From Succinivibrionaceae bacterium UBA3769 (GTDB lineage: Bacteria > Pseudomonadota > Gammaproteobacteria > Enterobacterales > Succinivibrionaceae): 30,440 nt of DNA. Location: assembly GCA_002372325.1 (NCBI GenBank), contig DFFT01000035.1:1-30440 (forward strand), read 5' to 3'. The translations under genes and the position numbers were made by a program. Below, piece after piece: positions 9,599 to 18,497 of this stretch; within the stretch, counting starts at the first letter, position 1, and every line of letters begins with the position of its first letter. Below the pieces are notes generated by a model, which saw only the letters and a list, made by a program, of their open reading frames with translations, was not told the origin of the DNA and searched no databases.

Positions 9599-10779
9599 TC
9601 AATTGTATTCGCACGTTTGGCTTAACACATGTTTTTTCAGCTCATCGTCAGAAAGAAAAAGGTTATGCAGCATCTTTTCAAAAATGCGGTTTGCTATCAT
9701 GACAGTACCATGGTCGTTTCTGATAAGCCCGTACATCTCCATTTCAGAAATGGCATCCTGCTGGGCATTGTAAGTAAGTTTGGTTCCTTCAATGAGAATG
9801 CGGCGAATGGCAGCCTTCAATTCGGGATAGCTGTTCAGTTTTTCGGTAAGAGAGTAAAACAGGGTGTTATTCTCCGAAAGGAGCAAGCTGACAGCCTGAT
9901 TAATACCTTTGTCTGTCCAGGCTTCCGCCGGGTTCATGGTCTTGGTGACTTCCTCATCGACAAGCTGGCAAATCCTGCTTGTCAGGAAGGGATAGCCGCT
10001 GGTGTATTCCCGGATAGTTTTGGCAACTGCTTCCGTATCCATTCCGGTGTGATGATCCTCCTCATACTCATTGAGCATTCCTTTGATACCGTCTTCTGAC
10101 AGACTCATGTCGACAGTGAAATCCGCAGCAATGTTCCACGGGCTGTATTCTTTAATTTCGTCTAGAGGGCTTAGATGCCTGACATCAGTAACTCCGGCAA
10201 GAATTACAGACTGGAAGGCACGGTAGTTCGCATTAGTTTCACGCTTAATATAACCGGATCTCAGTTTTCCCAGAAAATCCCAGAAAACCTGATGGTTTGC
10301 TGCCGTATCCGCCTCATCAATTATCAGTACCACGGGCTTGGCGTTCTCTTTGCACCAGCTGTCAAAAATTCTGAAGATATCATTCAGTTTCACCTTTTCT
10401 CCTGTGCCGGCAAGCTTCTGAAACCTGTCATAGCATGCATCGGGAACGTGAATCTCCATGCTGTCTCTGGTATCGCAAAGGAGCTGCGTCAATCCTTTCG
10501 TCAACTTGCTTTCATTATCAAAAATGGTGCTGGTAAGATCCTAAAATCGATGCTGATGACATCATACTGGTCAGCTAATGTCTGAGCGAGAGCCTTCAGA
10601 GTCGTGGTTTTCCCGTACTGTCCTGGCCGGCTGATCATAAAATACTTTCCATCATCAACCAGCTTCTTTATTTCCTGCGCTTTCTCGGAGATATCTGCCA
10701 TGTAATGCTTTGAAGTGATGCATACTCCTGTGGTGTTGAATTTTTTCATCTGATATTTATCCTTATGCATTTTTGACAC
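9599..10779 (-). pseudogene. frameshifted AAA ATPase (AAA_35-like)
   Basis: Two open frames together make one AAA ATPase of about 390 residues. The 5' part (10501-10779) carries ITSKHYMADIS and a Walker A-like SRPGQYGKTTTLKAL. The 3' part (9599 to about 10530) carries Walker B VVLIIDEADTAANH and the helical C-terminal domain. The join lies around 10535-10550: ISIDFRI in one frame continues as STIFDNESKLTKGL in the other, so about one base has been gained or lost. These proteins, often found with PD-(D/E)XK nuclease domains, are common and poorly understood in gut anaerobes. The start may be ATG 10749, which has AAGGA upstream. It is probably inactive unless the shift is an assembly error or programmed. 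Confidence 0.75.
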
Positions 10780-11200
10780 GCAGGAATAATCTCCTCATTA
10801 TCGCACGAATGATTTTCGGCCCGAAGCAGCAACGTTCTCGGCAGGTAAAAAACTTTGCTGCATATACCAAAAGCCAGCCCCGGAACCCGGTGCTGGCTTG
10901 GTAATTTTTGCTCCTGAGACCTTCAGGAGAAGTGAATTTGTCAGGCATTGCCGAAAAATTGATTATCTGCCCGGAAAGCTGACGTTGTTTGTGACAGGCT
11001 GTTTAATGAAATGAGAGGCGCTGATGCTTTTTAGAAAAGCCGGCTTCTCCCTGATGGCTGTTTCCGCCGCTGACGATATAATGGTGTCCGCATGAAGGCG
11101 ACGGCAATTTATGGCGTCAGGGTACTTCTTAATCAGAATCCCGCAGGATTGCCCCGCAGTATGCTACCCTTGTTTTTTATTTTGAAAAGCTAAAACTGAT
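10780..11200. other. intergenic region with two hairpins
   Basis: A 420-bp spacer separates the divergently oriented ATPase and Nudix genes. It holds two clear inverted repeats. AAGCCAGC at 10871-10878 pairs with GCTGGCTT at 10892-10899, followed on the plus strand by a short T-run. CTCCTGA at 10911-10917 pairs with TCAGGAG at 10923-10929. The T-run suits a terminator, but no plus-strand gene ends just upstream, so it may mark a lost gene. The promoter of the Nudix gene should lie in the last 100 bp, but I cannot identify it with confidence. Confidence 0.4.
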
Positions 11201-11821
11201 ATGAATGATGAATCCGCTATGAAAGACGAATCAGGCCTGAATGACAACGAGGCTTCTCTCCCCAAAGCCCCGGACTCCGAAAAGGATAACGGCGCCAAGA
11301 CGGCACAGGATGCCCGGAATCTGACCACAGTCTGCTACCTTGAGCAGAACGGATGCTATCTCATGATTCACCGAACCAAAAAGGAGCATGATACCAATAA
11401 GGACAAGCTGATAGGACTCGGGGGACATTTTCATTACGGGGAATCTCCGGAGGAATGCATGCTCCGGGAGATGAAGGAGGAATGCGGCATCGTTCTCACG
11501 GATATGAAGCTGCGGGGGATTATTACCTTTGTGTCCGATGTCTTCGGCTGCGAGTACATGTTCCTGTTTTCCGCGACTGAATACGAAGGCGCGGTTGCCC
11601 CTGACTGCAACGAAGGCAGCCTGGTCTGGATTAAGAAGGAGGATCTTCTTAAATGCAGCAATCTCTGGGCGGGAGACAGAATTTTTCTGAAGCTTCTGGA
11701 TGAACGGAGCGAATTCTTTTCCCTTAAGCTCTGCTATAAGGGGGAGGAACTTACTGACGCGCTGCTTGACGGAGCAAGACTGCATTATTCGGAGCAGCCG
11801 GAACTCAGTAAAGATAATTAA
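11201..11821 (+). CDS. Nudix hydrolase (MutT/8-oxo-dGTPase type)
   Basis: A perfect Nudix box is visible: G-x5-E-x7-REUxEExGU, realised as GHFHYGE followed by REMKEECGI. It is preceded by the usual strand with HRTKKEHD. Such enzymes hydrolyse nucleoside diphosphate derivatives and need Mg or Mn. Nearest by look are the 8-oxo-dGTP diphosphatase-like proteins of about 155 residues. Here about 40 polar residues precede the domain (MNDESAMKDESGLNDNE), so the true start may be further inside; I see no decisive ribosome-binding site. The gene stands alone. Substrate cannot be told from sequence. Confidence 0.85.
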   Translation: MNDESAMKDESGLNDNEASLPKAPDSEKDNGAKTAQDARNLTTVCYLEQNGCYLMIHRTKKEHDTNKDKLIGLGGHFHYGESPEECMLREMKEECGIVLTDMKLRGIITFVSDVFGCEYMFLFSATEYEGAVAPDCNEGSLVWIKKEDLLKCSNLWAGDRIFLKLLDERSEFFSLKLCYKGEELTDALLDGARLHYSEQPELSKDN

Positions 11822-11910
11822 CGGAATCGTGCCCGGCAAAGTTACCTTTCATGGTCCTTTCAAATGGGCGTTCGGGTAATATCCTCGGATTTCGGATTCC
11901 CGGGTAATAA

Positions 11911-11943
11911 AAAAACTCGCAGCAGATGTTCCGGATCTGCTGC
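11911..11943 (-). terminator. factor-independent terminator of the IS transposase gene
   Basis: GCAGCAGAT at 11919-11927 pairs exactly with ATCTGCTGC at 11935-11943. Read on the minus strand, the stem is followed by GAG and a run of seven T. It lies about 25 bp past the stop codon of the truncated transposase. Confidence 0.75.
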
Positions 11944-11969
11944 TCTTTCCTTTGAGCGGGAGGATCTTA

Positions 11970-12680
11970 TCAATGCTCCCGGCGGAGATCGTCAGGGGAC
12001 TCCAGATACCCGGGCTTTCCGGCATAAAAGTCCGGACTTAAGCCTAAGGCGATGCATAACCTCGCAAGCTCCTCGGACTGCCCACTTATCCAGTATTTCC
12101 GGGCGCTTTCATCATAGGCAATGACAACGCCGCTGGTAATGTCAATAACATCAGAAACACTGAAGGTATTAGGCTTCATAGGCTTCTTTCTTTTGTCATC
12201 AAACACGCGTTCCTTCCCAAGTTCATTCTTAAGTTCCGCAAGGATGGTCTGCGCCGTAAAGGCCACCAGAAACCGCCCTTCCATGATATCCTGGTAATGG
12301 GAGCTTGAGGCGCCAGGGTTTATCTTTACTTTACCGGACTTAAAAAGCTGCTCAATTTCATCCCTTTCATGATATGCCGCATAAACCTCCGCTGCTGTCA
12401 TCTCGGAGGTTGCAACGAGTGCAAAGGAGCCGTAATTTCGGGTACGGGCGTTTACCGCATCTTCGTTTCTTTCCAGATCCCGATCCGGAGGCGTCAGCTT
12501 GTAGCACTCCATCAGGGGACTCATACTGAGCTTCTGTCGCTCTTTTACATCGGAACGCTTCCATAAAAGCTCAAAGCTGTCCAGCTTGCCGTAAAGAGCC
12601 GCCCGCTCAATACTGCTCCGGGAAGCGCTTCTGAATACATGAATCCAGAGGTCAAAGCCGGCACCCCGGTAAGAGACGGA
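11970..12680 (-). pseudogene. IS4-type (IS1634-like) transposase, 5' end removed
   Basis: The C-terminal part of a DDE transposase. The IS4-family signature Y-x2-R-x3-E-x6-K is exact in YHERDEIEQLFKSGK, which supplies the catalytic Glu. The frame is open from the stop at 11970 back to the transposon end near 12680 (reading ...RGAGFDLWIHVFRSASRSSI...), with no natural start. The first two catalytic Asp residues and the N terminus are therefore missing, cut off exactly where the Tn7-like element begins. The internal ATG at 12524 is unlikely to be a real start. The matching 5' part is not found on the other side of the transposon. Confidence 0.85.
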
Positions 12681-12708
12681 TGTACTGTTTAATCAAGTTT
12701 TATAAAAA
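12681..12708 (+). repeat. left inverted terminal repeat (tniQ side)
   Basis: The 28-bp end reads TGTAC, then TGTTTAATCAAGTTTTATAAAAA split over two blocks. It matches the reverse complement of 18478-18505 except at positions 5 and 20. Confidence 0.88.
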
Positions 12709-12760
12709 CGTAATCAAGTTCAATAATTTTGTCAAGGATGCTGTATTTAAGTTTTATAAT
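12689..12760 (+). promoter_or_regulatory. three TnsB-like binding sites, tniQ-side end
   Basis: Three copies of a motif close to TTAATCAAGTTTTATA lie in the same orientation: 12689-12704, 12711-12726 (TAATCAAGTTCAATAA) and 12745-12760 (ATTTAAGTTTTATAAT). The third overlaps the stop codon of tniQ. In Tn7 the corresponding end likewise carries three spaced sites for the TnsB transposase. Binding is inferred from position and repetition. Confidence 0.75.
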
Positions 12761-13739
12761 CAGTCAGAACACTATTGCAACCCAATACTGTAATAACCAG
12801 AGCATGTTCAAGAGGCGAGAACTTATCGACACCGCTGTCTGTTAGGCTTAGAAGGGCTTCATACGCATTTCCCGGATAGAGTTGTTTCAGGAACTCTTCG
12901 CCGCCTGTTTGCAATAGAAGCGTACGGAGCCGATTCCCTCTGAGTGTTTCGTCGGGGCTCAATCCAAGCGCAAGGCTGTATCGCATCCTGAGAGGCGTGC
13001 CTGTTTCAAGTTCAAGACCATGGGACAGCAGCCACGAGATTGTTTTGCTCAGCTCGAGGAATGCTGCATAAAACTGATCCGATTCCTGATTAAACTCCGC
13101 AGCCTGCGTCAGCAGATACTCGGAATTAGCATCTTTGAATACTGTTTCTGCAGGCATATACCTCCGTAACTTGCTGCTGATTCGAACAGGGCTGTTTCGC
13201 AGAGGTATCCCATGGAAAGGGCAATACTTCACTCCGTACAATTGATGCGCCTGGTGCCAGTAGGCTTCATTCACCTGCATGCGATCTGTGATGATGCAGA
13301 CCGGACAGTATCTCAGGAACATCACTCCCTGCTGAAGAAGCCGGATCATGCTTCCTTGCTTTCTTCGCCCCTGTTTTGCGCAGGCTCTCATTATCGGTCG
13401 GAGATCATCTTCGCTGAACCGGCTGCCAAGCTGCAGGTACTGCCATGCGCTATGGCTGTCACGGATAAGTTTCGGGGTAATTTTTGATTCTGTTCCCAGC
13501 CAGCGGCATATCAGATCTGCGCGGTACGGCAAGGTCACGGACGGAACCAGATTTGGGGTTGAACCAAACAATTCCAGAGAACTGGCCCTGCTGGACAGAT
13601 GTCCTGAATGGGCATGGAATCGCGCCAGAATATCGTAAAAACAATCGCCTTCACGGAGCTGAGGGAAGTGATACAGCGGCAACGTTTCATTGATCATATG
13701 CGATTCCGTCTGCGAATCCTTTTTACAGCTGGGGTTCAC
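12747..13739 (-). CDS. tniQ: TniQ/TnsD-family target selector
   Basis: TniQ proteins link a DNA target, or in CRISPR-associated elements a Cascade complex, to the TnsC ATPase. The TniQ core is recognisable. An N-terminal PLYHFPQLREGDCFYDIL segment is followed by a zinc-binding CPVC (Cys145, Cys148), then WHQAHQLYGVKYCPFHG, with Cys173 and His176 completing the site. At 330 residues it is shorter than TnsD of Tn7 (about 500) but longer than the minimal TniQ of type V-K elements. The frame starts at a GTG inside the 3' end of tnsC (17-bp overlap); ATG 13697 is a second possibility without a good ribosome-binding site. With no cas genes nearby it presumably binds DNA directly, but its target is unknown. 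Confidence 0.88.
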   Translation of the reverse strand: MNPSCKKDSQTESHMINETLPLYHFPQLREGDCFYDILARFHAHSGHLSSRASSLELFGSTPNLVPSVTLPYRADLICRWLGTESKITPKLIRDSHSAWQYLQLGSRFSEDDLRPIMRACAKQGRRKQGSMIRLLQQGVMFLRYCPVCIITDRMQVNEAYWHQAHQLYGVKYCPFHGIPLRNSPVRISSKLRRYMPAETVFKDANSEYLLTQAAEFNQESDQFYAAFLELSKTISWLLSHGLELETGTPLRMRYSLALGLSPDETLRGNRLRTLLLQTGGEEFLKQLYPGNAYEALLSLTDSGVDKFSPLEHALVITVLGCNSVLTDYKT

Positions 13740-15264
13740 CGGTTGTCTGACTGTTCTTTTGTTCCGTTTTTTCCTCGGTTTTTACAGGATTTTCTGCAGA
13801 CTGAGGTTCTTCGGACTGACTGACGAGCTGACATAGCGTTACGGCATAGCCAAGAGTTTCGGCCTGATTTTGGCAGCCCTTTGCAATGATAGCCTCCTTC
13901 GTGATCCTGGCAGCCATGGCTATGTTGACATTAAACCTCTTTATAAGTTCGCTTCCGATTAAACTGGCCAGTTCATCAGCTTCATTGGCCGCTTCATTGT
14001 ACTTCGGAACGTCTGCCGTCAGAATGGAATCATCTATCTCAGGCGGTATTTGAGGAGCCTGCCACATCAGTTCATAACTGCGAAGTTCCTCATCATTGCC
14101 GCTGAGCATATTTGTTCTCATTCTTGTCGTGATGCAAAGTTTTTCGCCGGCCACTTTCCTGACGTCATCGACAGTGAAGGTCTCATCGCCGCTTGTGATG
14201 GCATCGTCCTGAACCAGTTTGTAAAGGAGCGCGCACAGAAACGGATTGCCGATGCTCTCGCGGTAGAATGCCGTATTCATCTCCGGTGTCAGCGCCACCT
14301 CCGCGGACAGAAACTGATAGCGCCAGATACCCTTGATGAACCGGTTCCATTCCTTGCTGTTCTCAGGTAACAGATTCATGCGCACAGTTCCGTCCCCGGT
14401 AGCCCGCTTCGCCAGCTGAAACTCCTGCTGGAAAAGGGAAAGAACCTTAGGCGTTCCGACCATGACAACCGGTATGGCAAGCGTCTCCATCAGATATATC
14501 AGAAAGGACAGCATGACAGATGTCGTGTCCTCCTTTACGGCTGTCAGATTTTGGATATCATCGATAACGAGCACCCCAAGGTGATGCGAGCAGAGGCATT
14601 GCGACACTTTGGAAGTCAATGCGTCCTTGCCGATTCTGTCGGTGACTTCGGAACCGTAATTCGTGCCCAGAACTGCATCTAACTGGCGAAGAATGGCGAT
14701 GCACAAACCTTTTGGAGAACCGTCTCCGGGACAGTCCACCCTGAGCCAGACCAGCTGAGAGCAATGGAAGGGAACGCCATTGTACTCCGTGTGCTTTATG
14801 ACCTGAGGGTAAAACGACAGAGTATTCAGCACCGAACAGGTTTTTCCTACGCCTGAGATACCCAGCACCGAGAATCCGTGGACAGGAAAAACCGTTTCCT
14901 GCAGGTAATTGCCCAGATCGGGAGTCACGGCAATATGATTTGCCTCCATAACCCCTGATGTAACATCGAATGGCATCGGGTTCCTTGATACATACCCCCA
15001 GCTGATGCATCTGGAAAGACTGCGCGAGATAAAAAGATCCTGCGCATACGGGATATGGATGGTGCTTATCCTGCTGAGCAGATCCAGCCGAGTGGAACGT
15101 TCAGCGCGCCGATCATTCGCAGAAAACGGAGGCATTTTCATCAGCTTCCGGAGCATCTCTGCCTGAGAAATCCCGTCAGGAAGCGCCGCTATCAGCGGAT
15201 TGCCCAGAAACTCTGTGATGGCGGTCTTTTCGCGGTATTTTGCCGGCGCTGTTTTAAGGGCCAT
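13723..15264 (-). CDS. tnsC: TnsC transposition AAA ATPase
   Basis: TnsC polymerises on target DNA with ATP and passes the signal from TniQ to the TnsA/TnsB transposase. Walker A is GISGVGKT (residues 135-142) and Walker B VLVIDDI (231-237). The block around LVWLRVDCPGDGSPKGLC is characteristic of TnsC. An N-terminal region of about 110 residues and a C-terminal tail ending in an acidic, Gln-rich stretch flank the ATPase domain. At 513 residues it is close to TnsC of Tn7 (555). The start follows the tnsB stop by 8 bp and its end overlaps tniQ, so the genes are almost certainly co-transcribed and translationally coupled. Confidence 0.92.
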   Translation of the reverse strand: MALKTAPAKYREKTAITEFLGNPLIAALPDGISQAEMLRKLMKMPPFSANDRRAERSTRLDLLSRISTIHIPYAQDLFISRSLSRCISWGYVSRNPMPFDVTSGVMEANHIAVTPDLGNYLQETVFPVHGFSVLGISGVGKTCSVLNTLSFYPQVIKHTEYNGVPFHCSQLVWLRVDCPGDGSPKGLCIAILRQLDAVLGTNYGSEVTDRIGKDALTSKVSQCLCSHHLGVLVIDDIQNLTAVKEDTTSVMLSFLIYLMETLAIPVVMVGTPKVLSLFQQEFQLAKRATGDGTVRMNLLPENSKEWNRFIKGIWRYQFLSAEVALTPEMNTAFYRESIGNPFLCALLYKLVQDDAITSGDETFTVDDVRKVAGEKLCITTRMRTNMLSGNDEELRSYELMWQAPQIPPEIDDSILTADVPKYNEAANEADELASLIGSELIKRFNVNIAMAARITKEAIIAKGCQNQAETLGYAVTLCQLVSQSEEPQSAENPVKTEEKTEQKNSQTTGEPQL

Positions 15265-15272
15265 TTAAACTC

Positions 15273-17513
15273 CTATTCCGGTTTGGTCTGTTCGCTGTCC
15301 GGGAAATCGATCCGCTCAGCTGCTCCGATGTCTGCGAGCATCCGATCAATTTCGTCTGAAACTGCATCATAGGACTTCGGCTTCGTGTCAGTGACAGGCC
15401 TGTTACCATCATCGCTGCCCGTGTTCAGGCCCAATGCAGCCTGTTCCTGTTTCGCCTTTGCCGTTCCGCTGAGTTCTTGCTGCTCCGCCTTTCTGTTTAC
15501 GTCAATGGAGTGCCTGTTCAGCGCCTTGATGATGGCATTTCCGCTTTTCCCCTCTTTCTTGCAGTGTTCAGCCTGGGAATCCGCGAAACTGACCAGGTCG
15601 GCAAAGGCCTGATCCTCATTCTGCCTGTGAGCTGCGGCTGTGTTCAAATCATTTTCATGAGCCTGCTCAAGAGCATCTTTGGAATAATTTCTGTACTTCT
15701 GGTATGCCTGAGCAAGAGAGCAGGACACATAGGAGCCGTCCTTTCTCTTGCAGTAGATGGTATCACAGGACTGGGAGGAATACCGTACTGGTATCGTATA
15801 GGTTCCGCTGATGCGCGCCTTCTCGAACCACTTTTCGGCGACGGCTTCCTCGCAGATGTAGTACAGCCCGTCCAGATGGATGCCCTTTCCGGTTACAGTT
15901 GCATCCGCCTTTTGGAGCAATGCCTCGATGCAGGCATCCTTGGACACCTTCTTAAACGTCCCCGATACATGGGATATGCCGTAGTTCCACAAGTGAATCG
16001 GAATGGCCGGAATGTTGTTATTTCGCATATCCTCCGTGCGCTGGTATTCATGCATGTAGTGATGATTGTTGTAGAAAAGGACGCACCTGATCAGGATGGC
16101 GGTGAACGTTTCCAGGTCAAGACAGCTGTTCCTGCGGTAATCCTTTGCTCCTCTTTCGCCTGCGTCTTTGTTCACATATCCGGGAAGGAACGGCCTGAGC
16201 GTAAGCTGAAAGGTTTTAAAGGTACGCTCTATAATCCCTTTGAGGTCGCCGCGGTACGGAGGACAGTTTTCCACGGTAATGCCAAGAGTCCTGACAATCT
16301 CGTCAACAGCCTTGACAGCGAACTCTCCGTTGTCGGTGGTAATTGAACCGGGAAGACAATGACAGGGCCACTCTTCCTCTTTAATCTCAATTCCAAATCT
16401 TTTGCAGTAGTCTGTTTTCGGGGATCCGGCATTAAACAAAGCCTCCTTCCACACCTTGCAGGATGAGTTCTCCAGAGTTACCGACATGCCGGTGACCATT
16501 CTGGACCAGGAATCCTTGAGGAGAACTATGACGGGACGTCCGACCAGGAGAGAGCGATCTGTCTTGCGAACCAGATAGAAGTCAGCTATGGTGGCATCAA
16601 TCTGAAAGGAATCGCCCGGCCCCAGGAGTTCGGTTTCCGTTTTTCCGGTGATCGCCCGGTGTTTCAGAGCGAATTTGTTCTCTCCTTCCCGTTTAAGCGC
16701 ATTCTCAACTTCGTCGCTGTGGCGATGATACCAGTAATAGAACTGGTTGAAGGAAGGCTTCTCGTCCGCATCCATGGTGACCGGCGCGGAGGCGTTATCC
16801 TCAGCCGGTTTTACGTAATATTTTGCCAGCATCGTATTGTAGGTCTGTCTGAGAGAATAGCCGGAAGAACTTTGATAGAACTTTGAAATGGCATCTCTGA
16901 AGCGTTTGTAATCCTCATCGGAAAGGGCTTTTCCGTTTTCTCCGGGGCGTTTGCGCTTCCCGACCCTCTTGTCCAGACTCTGCGCCGGCCGCGCTCCGCC
17001 GCATTTTCTGTAATCAGGAGCCAGGGCATTGCGCTGAAAGCCGCTTCGCCAGTATCTTCCCAGGTATCCGTACAGGTTGTTTATCCTGACGCCGCTGGAG
17101 ACTTCCACGGCCCGAAGCAGTTCCGTCCGGGAAGAGATGTCGTAGATATCCGGTTCTCGCTTAACAATGCCGCTGATAAGGTTCCAGGCCCGGTCTCTCC
17201 GCGCGATGCTTTTTTCAGTAAGTTCTTCATCAGAAACCACCGAACTGTCATCCGCGATCTTTTCCATTGTTCCAATCATCAGATGCTCCCGCAGCAAAGC
17301 CGGTTCAAACGGCCTGGGGATGTTTGTTTCGGTATCCAGTGATATCCAGTACCCTTTGCAGCTGCTGTCAGCGGGCAGATAGAGAATGCGATAACGCTGA
17401 GACTGAACGCTGTCCATAATGACCTCGTTCTTCGTTACAATCGGCATGACGGCCGCATCTGCCTCGTTTGCAGCCGGTTCCTGCTCTGCCTGTTCTGTTT
17501 TGCAATCGTCCAT
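15273..17513 (-). CDS. tnsB: TnsB DDE transposase
   Basis: TnsB cuts and joins the 3' ends of the transposon through an RNase H-fold rve domain. Counting from the upstream TTG at 17531, the catalytic triad is Asp312 (FQIDATIADFYL), Asp400 (SITTDNGEF) and Glu435 (GDLKGIIERTFK), with the usual D-35-E spacing. Helix-turn-helix DNA-binding domains precede the core and a long C-terminal tail follows, as expected for TnsB, which contacts TnsC by its tail. I place the start at ATG 17511-17513 because AAAGGA lies 7 nt upstream. The frame continues six codons to a TTG without a ribosome-binding site. The gap from tnsA is about 30 bp. Confidence 0.93.
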   Translation of the reverse strand: MDDCKTEQAEQEPAANEADAAVMPIVTKNEVIMDSVQSQRYRILYLPADSSCKGYWISLDTETNIPRPFEPALLREHLMIGTMEKIADDSSVVSDEELTEKSIARRDRAWNLISGIVKREPDIYDISSRTELLRAVEVSSGVRINNLYGYLGRYWRSGFQRNALAPDYRKCGGARPAQSLDKRVGKRKRPGENGKALSDEDYKRFRDAISKFYQSSSGYSLRQTYNTMLAKYYVKPAEDNASAPVTMDADEKPSFNQFYYWYHRHSDEVENALKREGENKFALKHRAITGKTETELLGPGDSFQIDATIADFYLVRKTDRSLLVGRPVIVLLKDSWSRMVTGMSVTLENSSCKVWKEALFNAGSPKTDYCKRFGIEIKEEEWPCHCLPGSITTDNGEFAVKAVDEIVRTLGITVENCPPYRGDLKGIIERTFKTFQLTLRPFLPGYVNKDAGERGAKDYRRNSCLDLETFTAILIRCVLFYNNHHYMHEYQRTEDMRNNNIPAIPIHLWNYGISHVSGTFKKVSKDACIEALLQKADATVTGKGIHLDGLYYICEEAVAEKWFEKARISGTYTIPVRYSSQSCDTIYCKRKDGSYVSCSLAQAYQKYRNYSKDALEQAHENDLNTAAAHRQNEDQAFADLVSFADSQAEHCKKEGKSGNAIIKALNRHSIDVNRKAEQQELSGTAKAKQEQAALGLNTGSDDGNRPVTDTKPKSYDAVSDEIDRMLADIGAAERIDFPDSEQTKPE

Positions 17514-17545
17514 GGGTAATCCTTTCGTCAATCGGATAACAAGCC

Positions 17546-18325
17546 TCAGTACATTTTGATACGAGGGTCTGAGATGTTAATTGGTTCAGAGAGGTTCAGC
17601 CTAATCCTTCCGGTCAGAACCAGGTGCTTGAACAGCTGAATCACTGCTCCCTGAGGAAGCTTGCAGTACGCTTCGATGGTATTTACGATGTCCGAGAATG
17701 ATATCTGCGGATTCTGATAGACCGAGCAGAAGGCTTCTGTCAGATCATTCAGAAACGACCTGTCCGGCAGAATGTCTGTGACAGACTCTCCGCTGTGAAG
17801 CCATTTCAGGTTGTTCACTTTATCAAGCGGGATATCCTTTTCAGTCACAATGCGCCACGGAACATTTTTTCTGGCCCAGTAGATTTCCTCGATTTTCAGT
17901 TTCTCCCGGACACGCCTGTTTTCAAGTTCGGCAGATTCTTTTATTGCCACTGCGTGCCAGACACCGTTTCTGCAGTAGTAAAAATCGGTCGTCATCTCGG
18001 CTGGACACTGGTTTGCATAGGGATGCCTGATATTATTCTCGGCGGCAATAAGCAGGGTGTCCTCCAGCCGAAGAGGCTTCTGTTCGCGGATATCGGAAAC
18101 GTCAGGGTCATGATCTAACGATATCAGATAGAGCTTCTCCAGCTGAGAAAGCACATGATGAACCCTTTTGGCTGTATGTCCCCAGACTCGCGCAACCTTT
18201 CCGCGAGAAGGTATTTCATAGGTATAAATGGCTGGCTTGTAAGTATCCAGACTTCCCTGACCTCGTCCTTCTGCATGTCTGCGGTTAATCGAACTGACTG
18301 AGTTAACTCTTCTTCTGCGCCCCAT
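17546..18325 (-). CDS. tnsA: TnsA endonuclease, atypical active site
   Basis: TnsA nicks the 5' ends of the element so that Tn7 transposes by cut-and-paste. The protein (259 residues) keeps the restriction-enzyme-like core. Glu63 lies in SQLEKLYL and Asp114 in MTTDFYYC, at the same numbers as in E. coli Tn7 TnsA, and Lys129 corresponds to Lys132. The residue two before that lysine, Gln130 in Tn7 TnsA, is Ala127 here (HAVAIKES). The C-terminal winged domain, which touches TnsC in Tn7, is present. The start is certain: GGAGGTGAT lies just upstream of ATG 18325. It is the first gene of the tns operon and is read from a near-consensus promoter. Confidence 0.92.
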   Translation of the reverse strand: MGRRRRVNSVSSINRRHAEGRGQGSLDTYKPAIYTYEIPSRGKVARVWGHTAKRVHHVLSQLEKLYLISLDHDPDVSDIREQKPLRLEDTLLIAAENNIRHPYANQCPAEMTTDFYYCRNGVWHAVAIKESAELENRRVREKLKIEEIYWARKNVPWRIVTEKDIPLDKVNNLKWLHSGESVTDILPDRSFLNDLTEAFCSVYQNPQISFSDIVNTIEAYCKLPQGAVIQLFKHLVLTGRIRLNLSEPINISDPRIKMY

Positions 18326-18344
18326 GATATCACCTCCAGTTCTA

Positions 18345-18373
18345 ATTATAGAACTTGATTACAGCAAAATCAA
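18345..18373 (-). promoter_or_regulatory. tnsA operon promoter overlapping a TnsB-like site
   Basis: On the minus strand TTGATT (18368-18373), a 17-bp spacer and a perfect TATAAT (18345-18350) precede the tnsA ribosome-binding site by about 15 bp. The innermost end repeat (18347-18362) covers the -10 box and much of the spacer. Bound transposase could therefore repress its own operon. Confidence 0.75.
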
Positions 18374-18497
18374 CTAAATTATCAGACTTGAATGCAAAAA
18401 TGTTCGGTTTTATGAAACTTGAATAAAAAAATCCTCGAGTTTAGCGAGGATTATGGAACTTAATAAAATTTGTCAATTTTTTATAGAACTTGATTAA
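18347..18497 (-). promoter_or_regulatory. five TnsB-like binding sites, tnsA-side end
   Basis: Five same-orientation copies of a motif near TATAGAACTTGATTAA occur at 18347-18362, 18380-18395, 18411-18426, 18452-18467 and 18482-18497, spaced 30 to 41 bp apart. They match the three copies at the other end when that end is reversed. In Tn7 the tnsA-side end likewise has more and denser TnsB sites than the other end. The assignment to TnsB is inference. Confidence 0.8.
18425..18452 (-). terminator. terminator inside the transposon end
   Basis: AATCCTCG (18430-18437) pairs exactly with CGAGGATT (18445-18452) around a 7-nt loop. On the minus strand the stem is followed by a run of about seven T. 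It points inward, lying between the transposon tip and the tnsA promoter, so it would stop host transcripts entering the element. Confidence 0.8.

Noticed and set aside
12681..12685. 5-bp target-site duplication of the Tn7-like element
   Set aside because: For either choice of tip the flanking five bases differ (TGTAC against TTACA, ACGGA against TCAGT).
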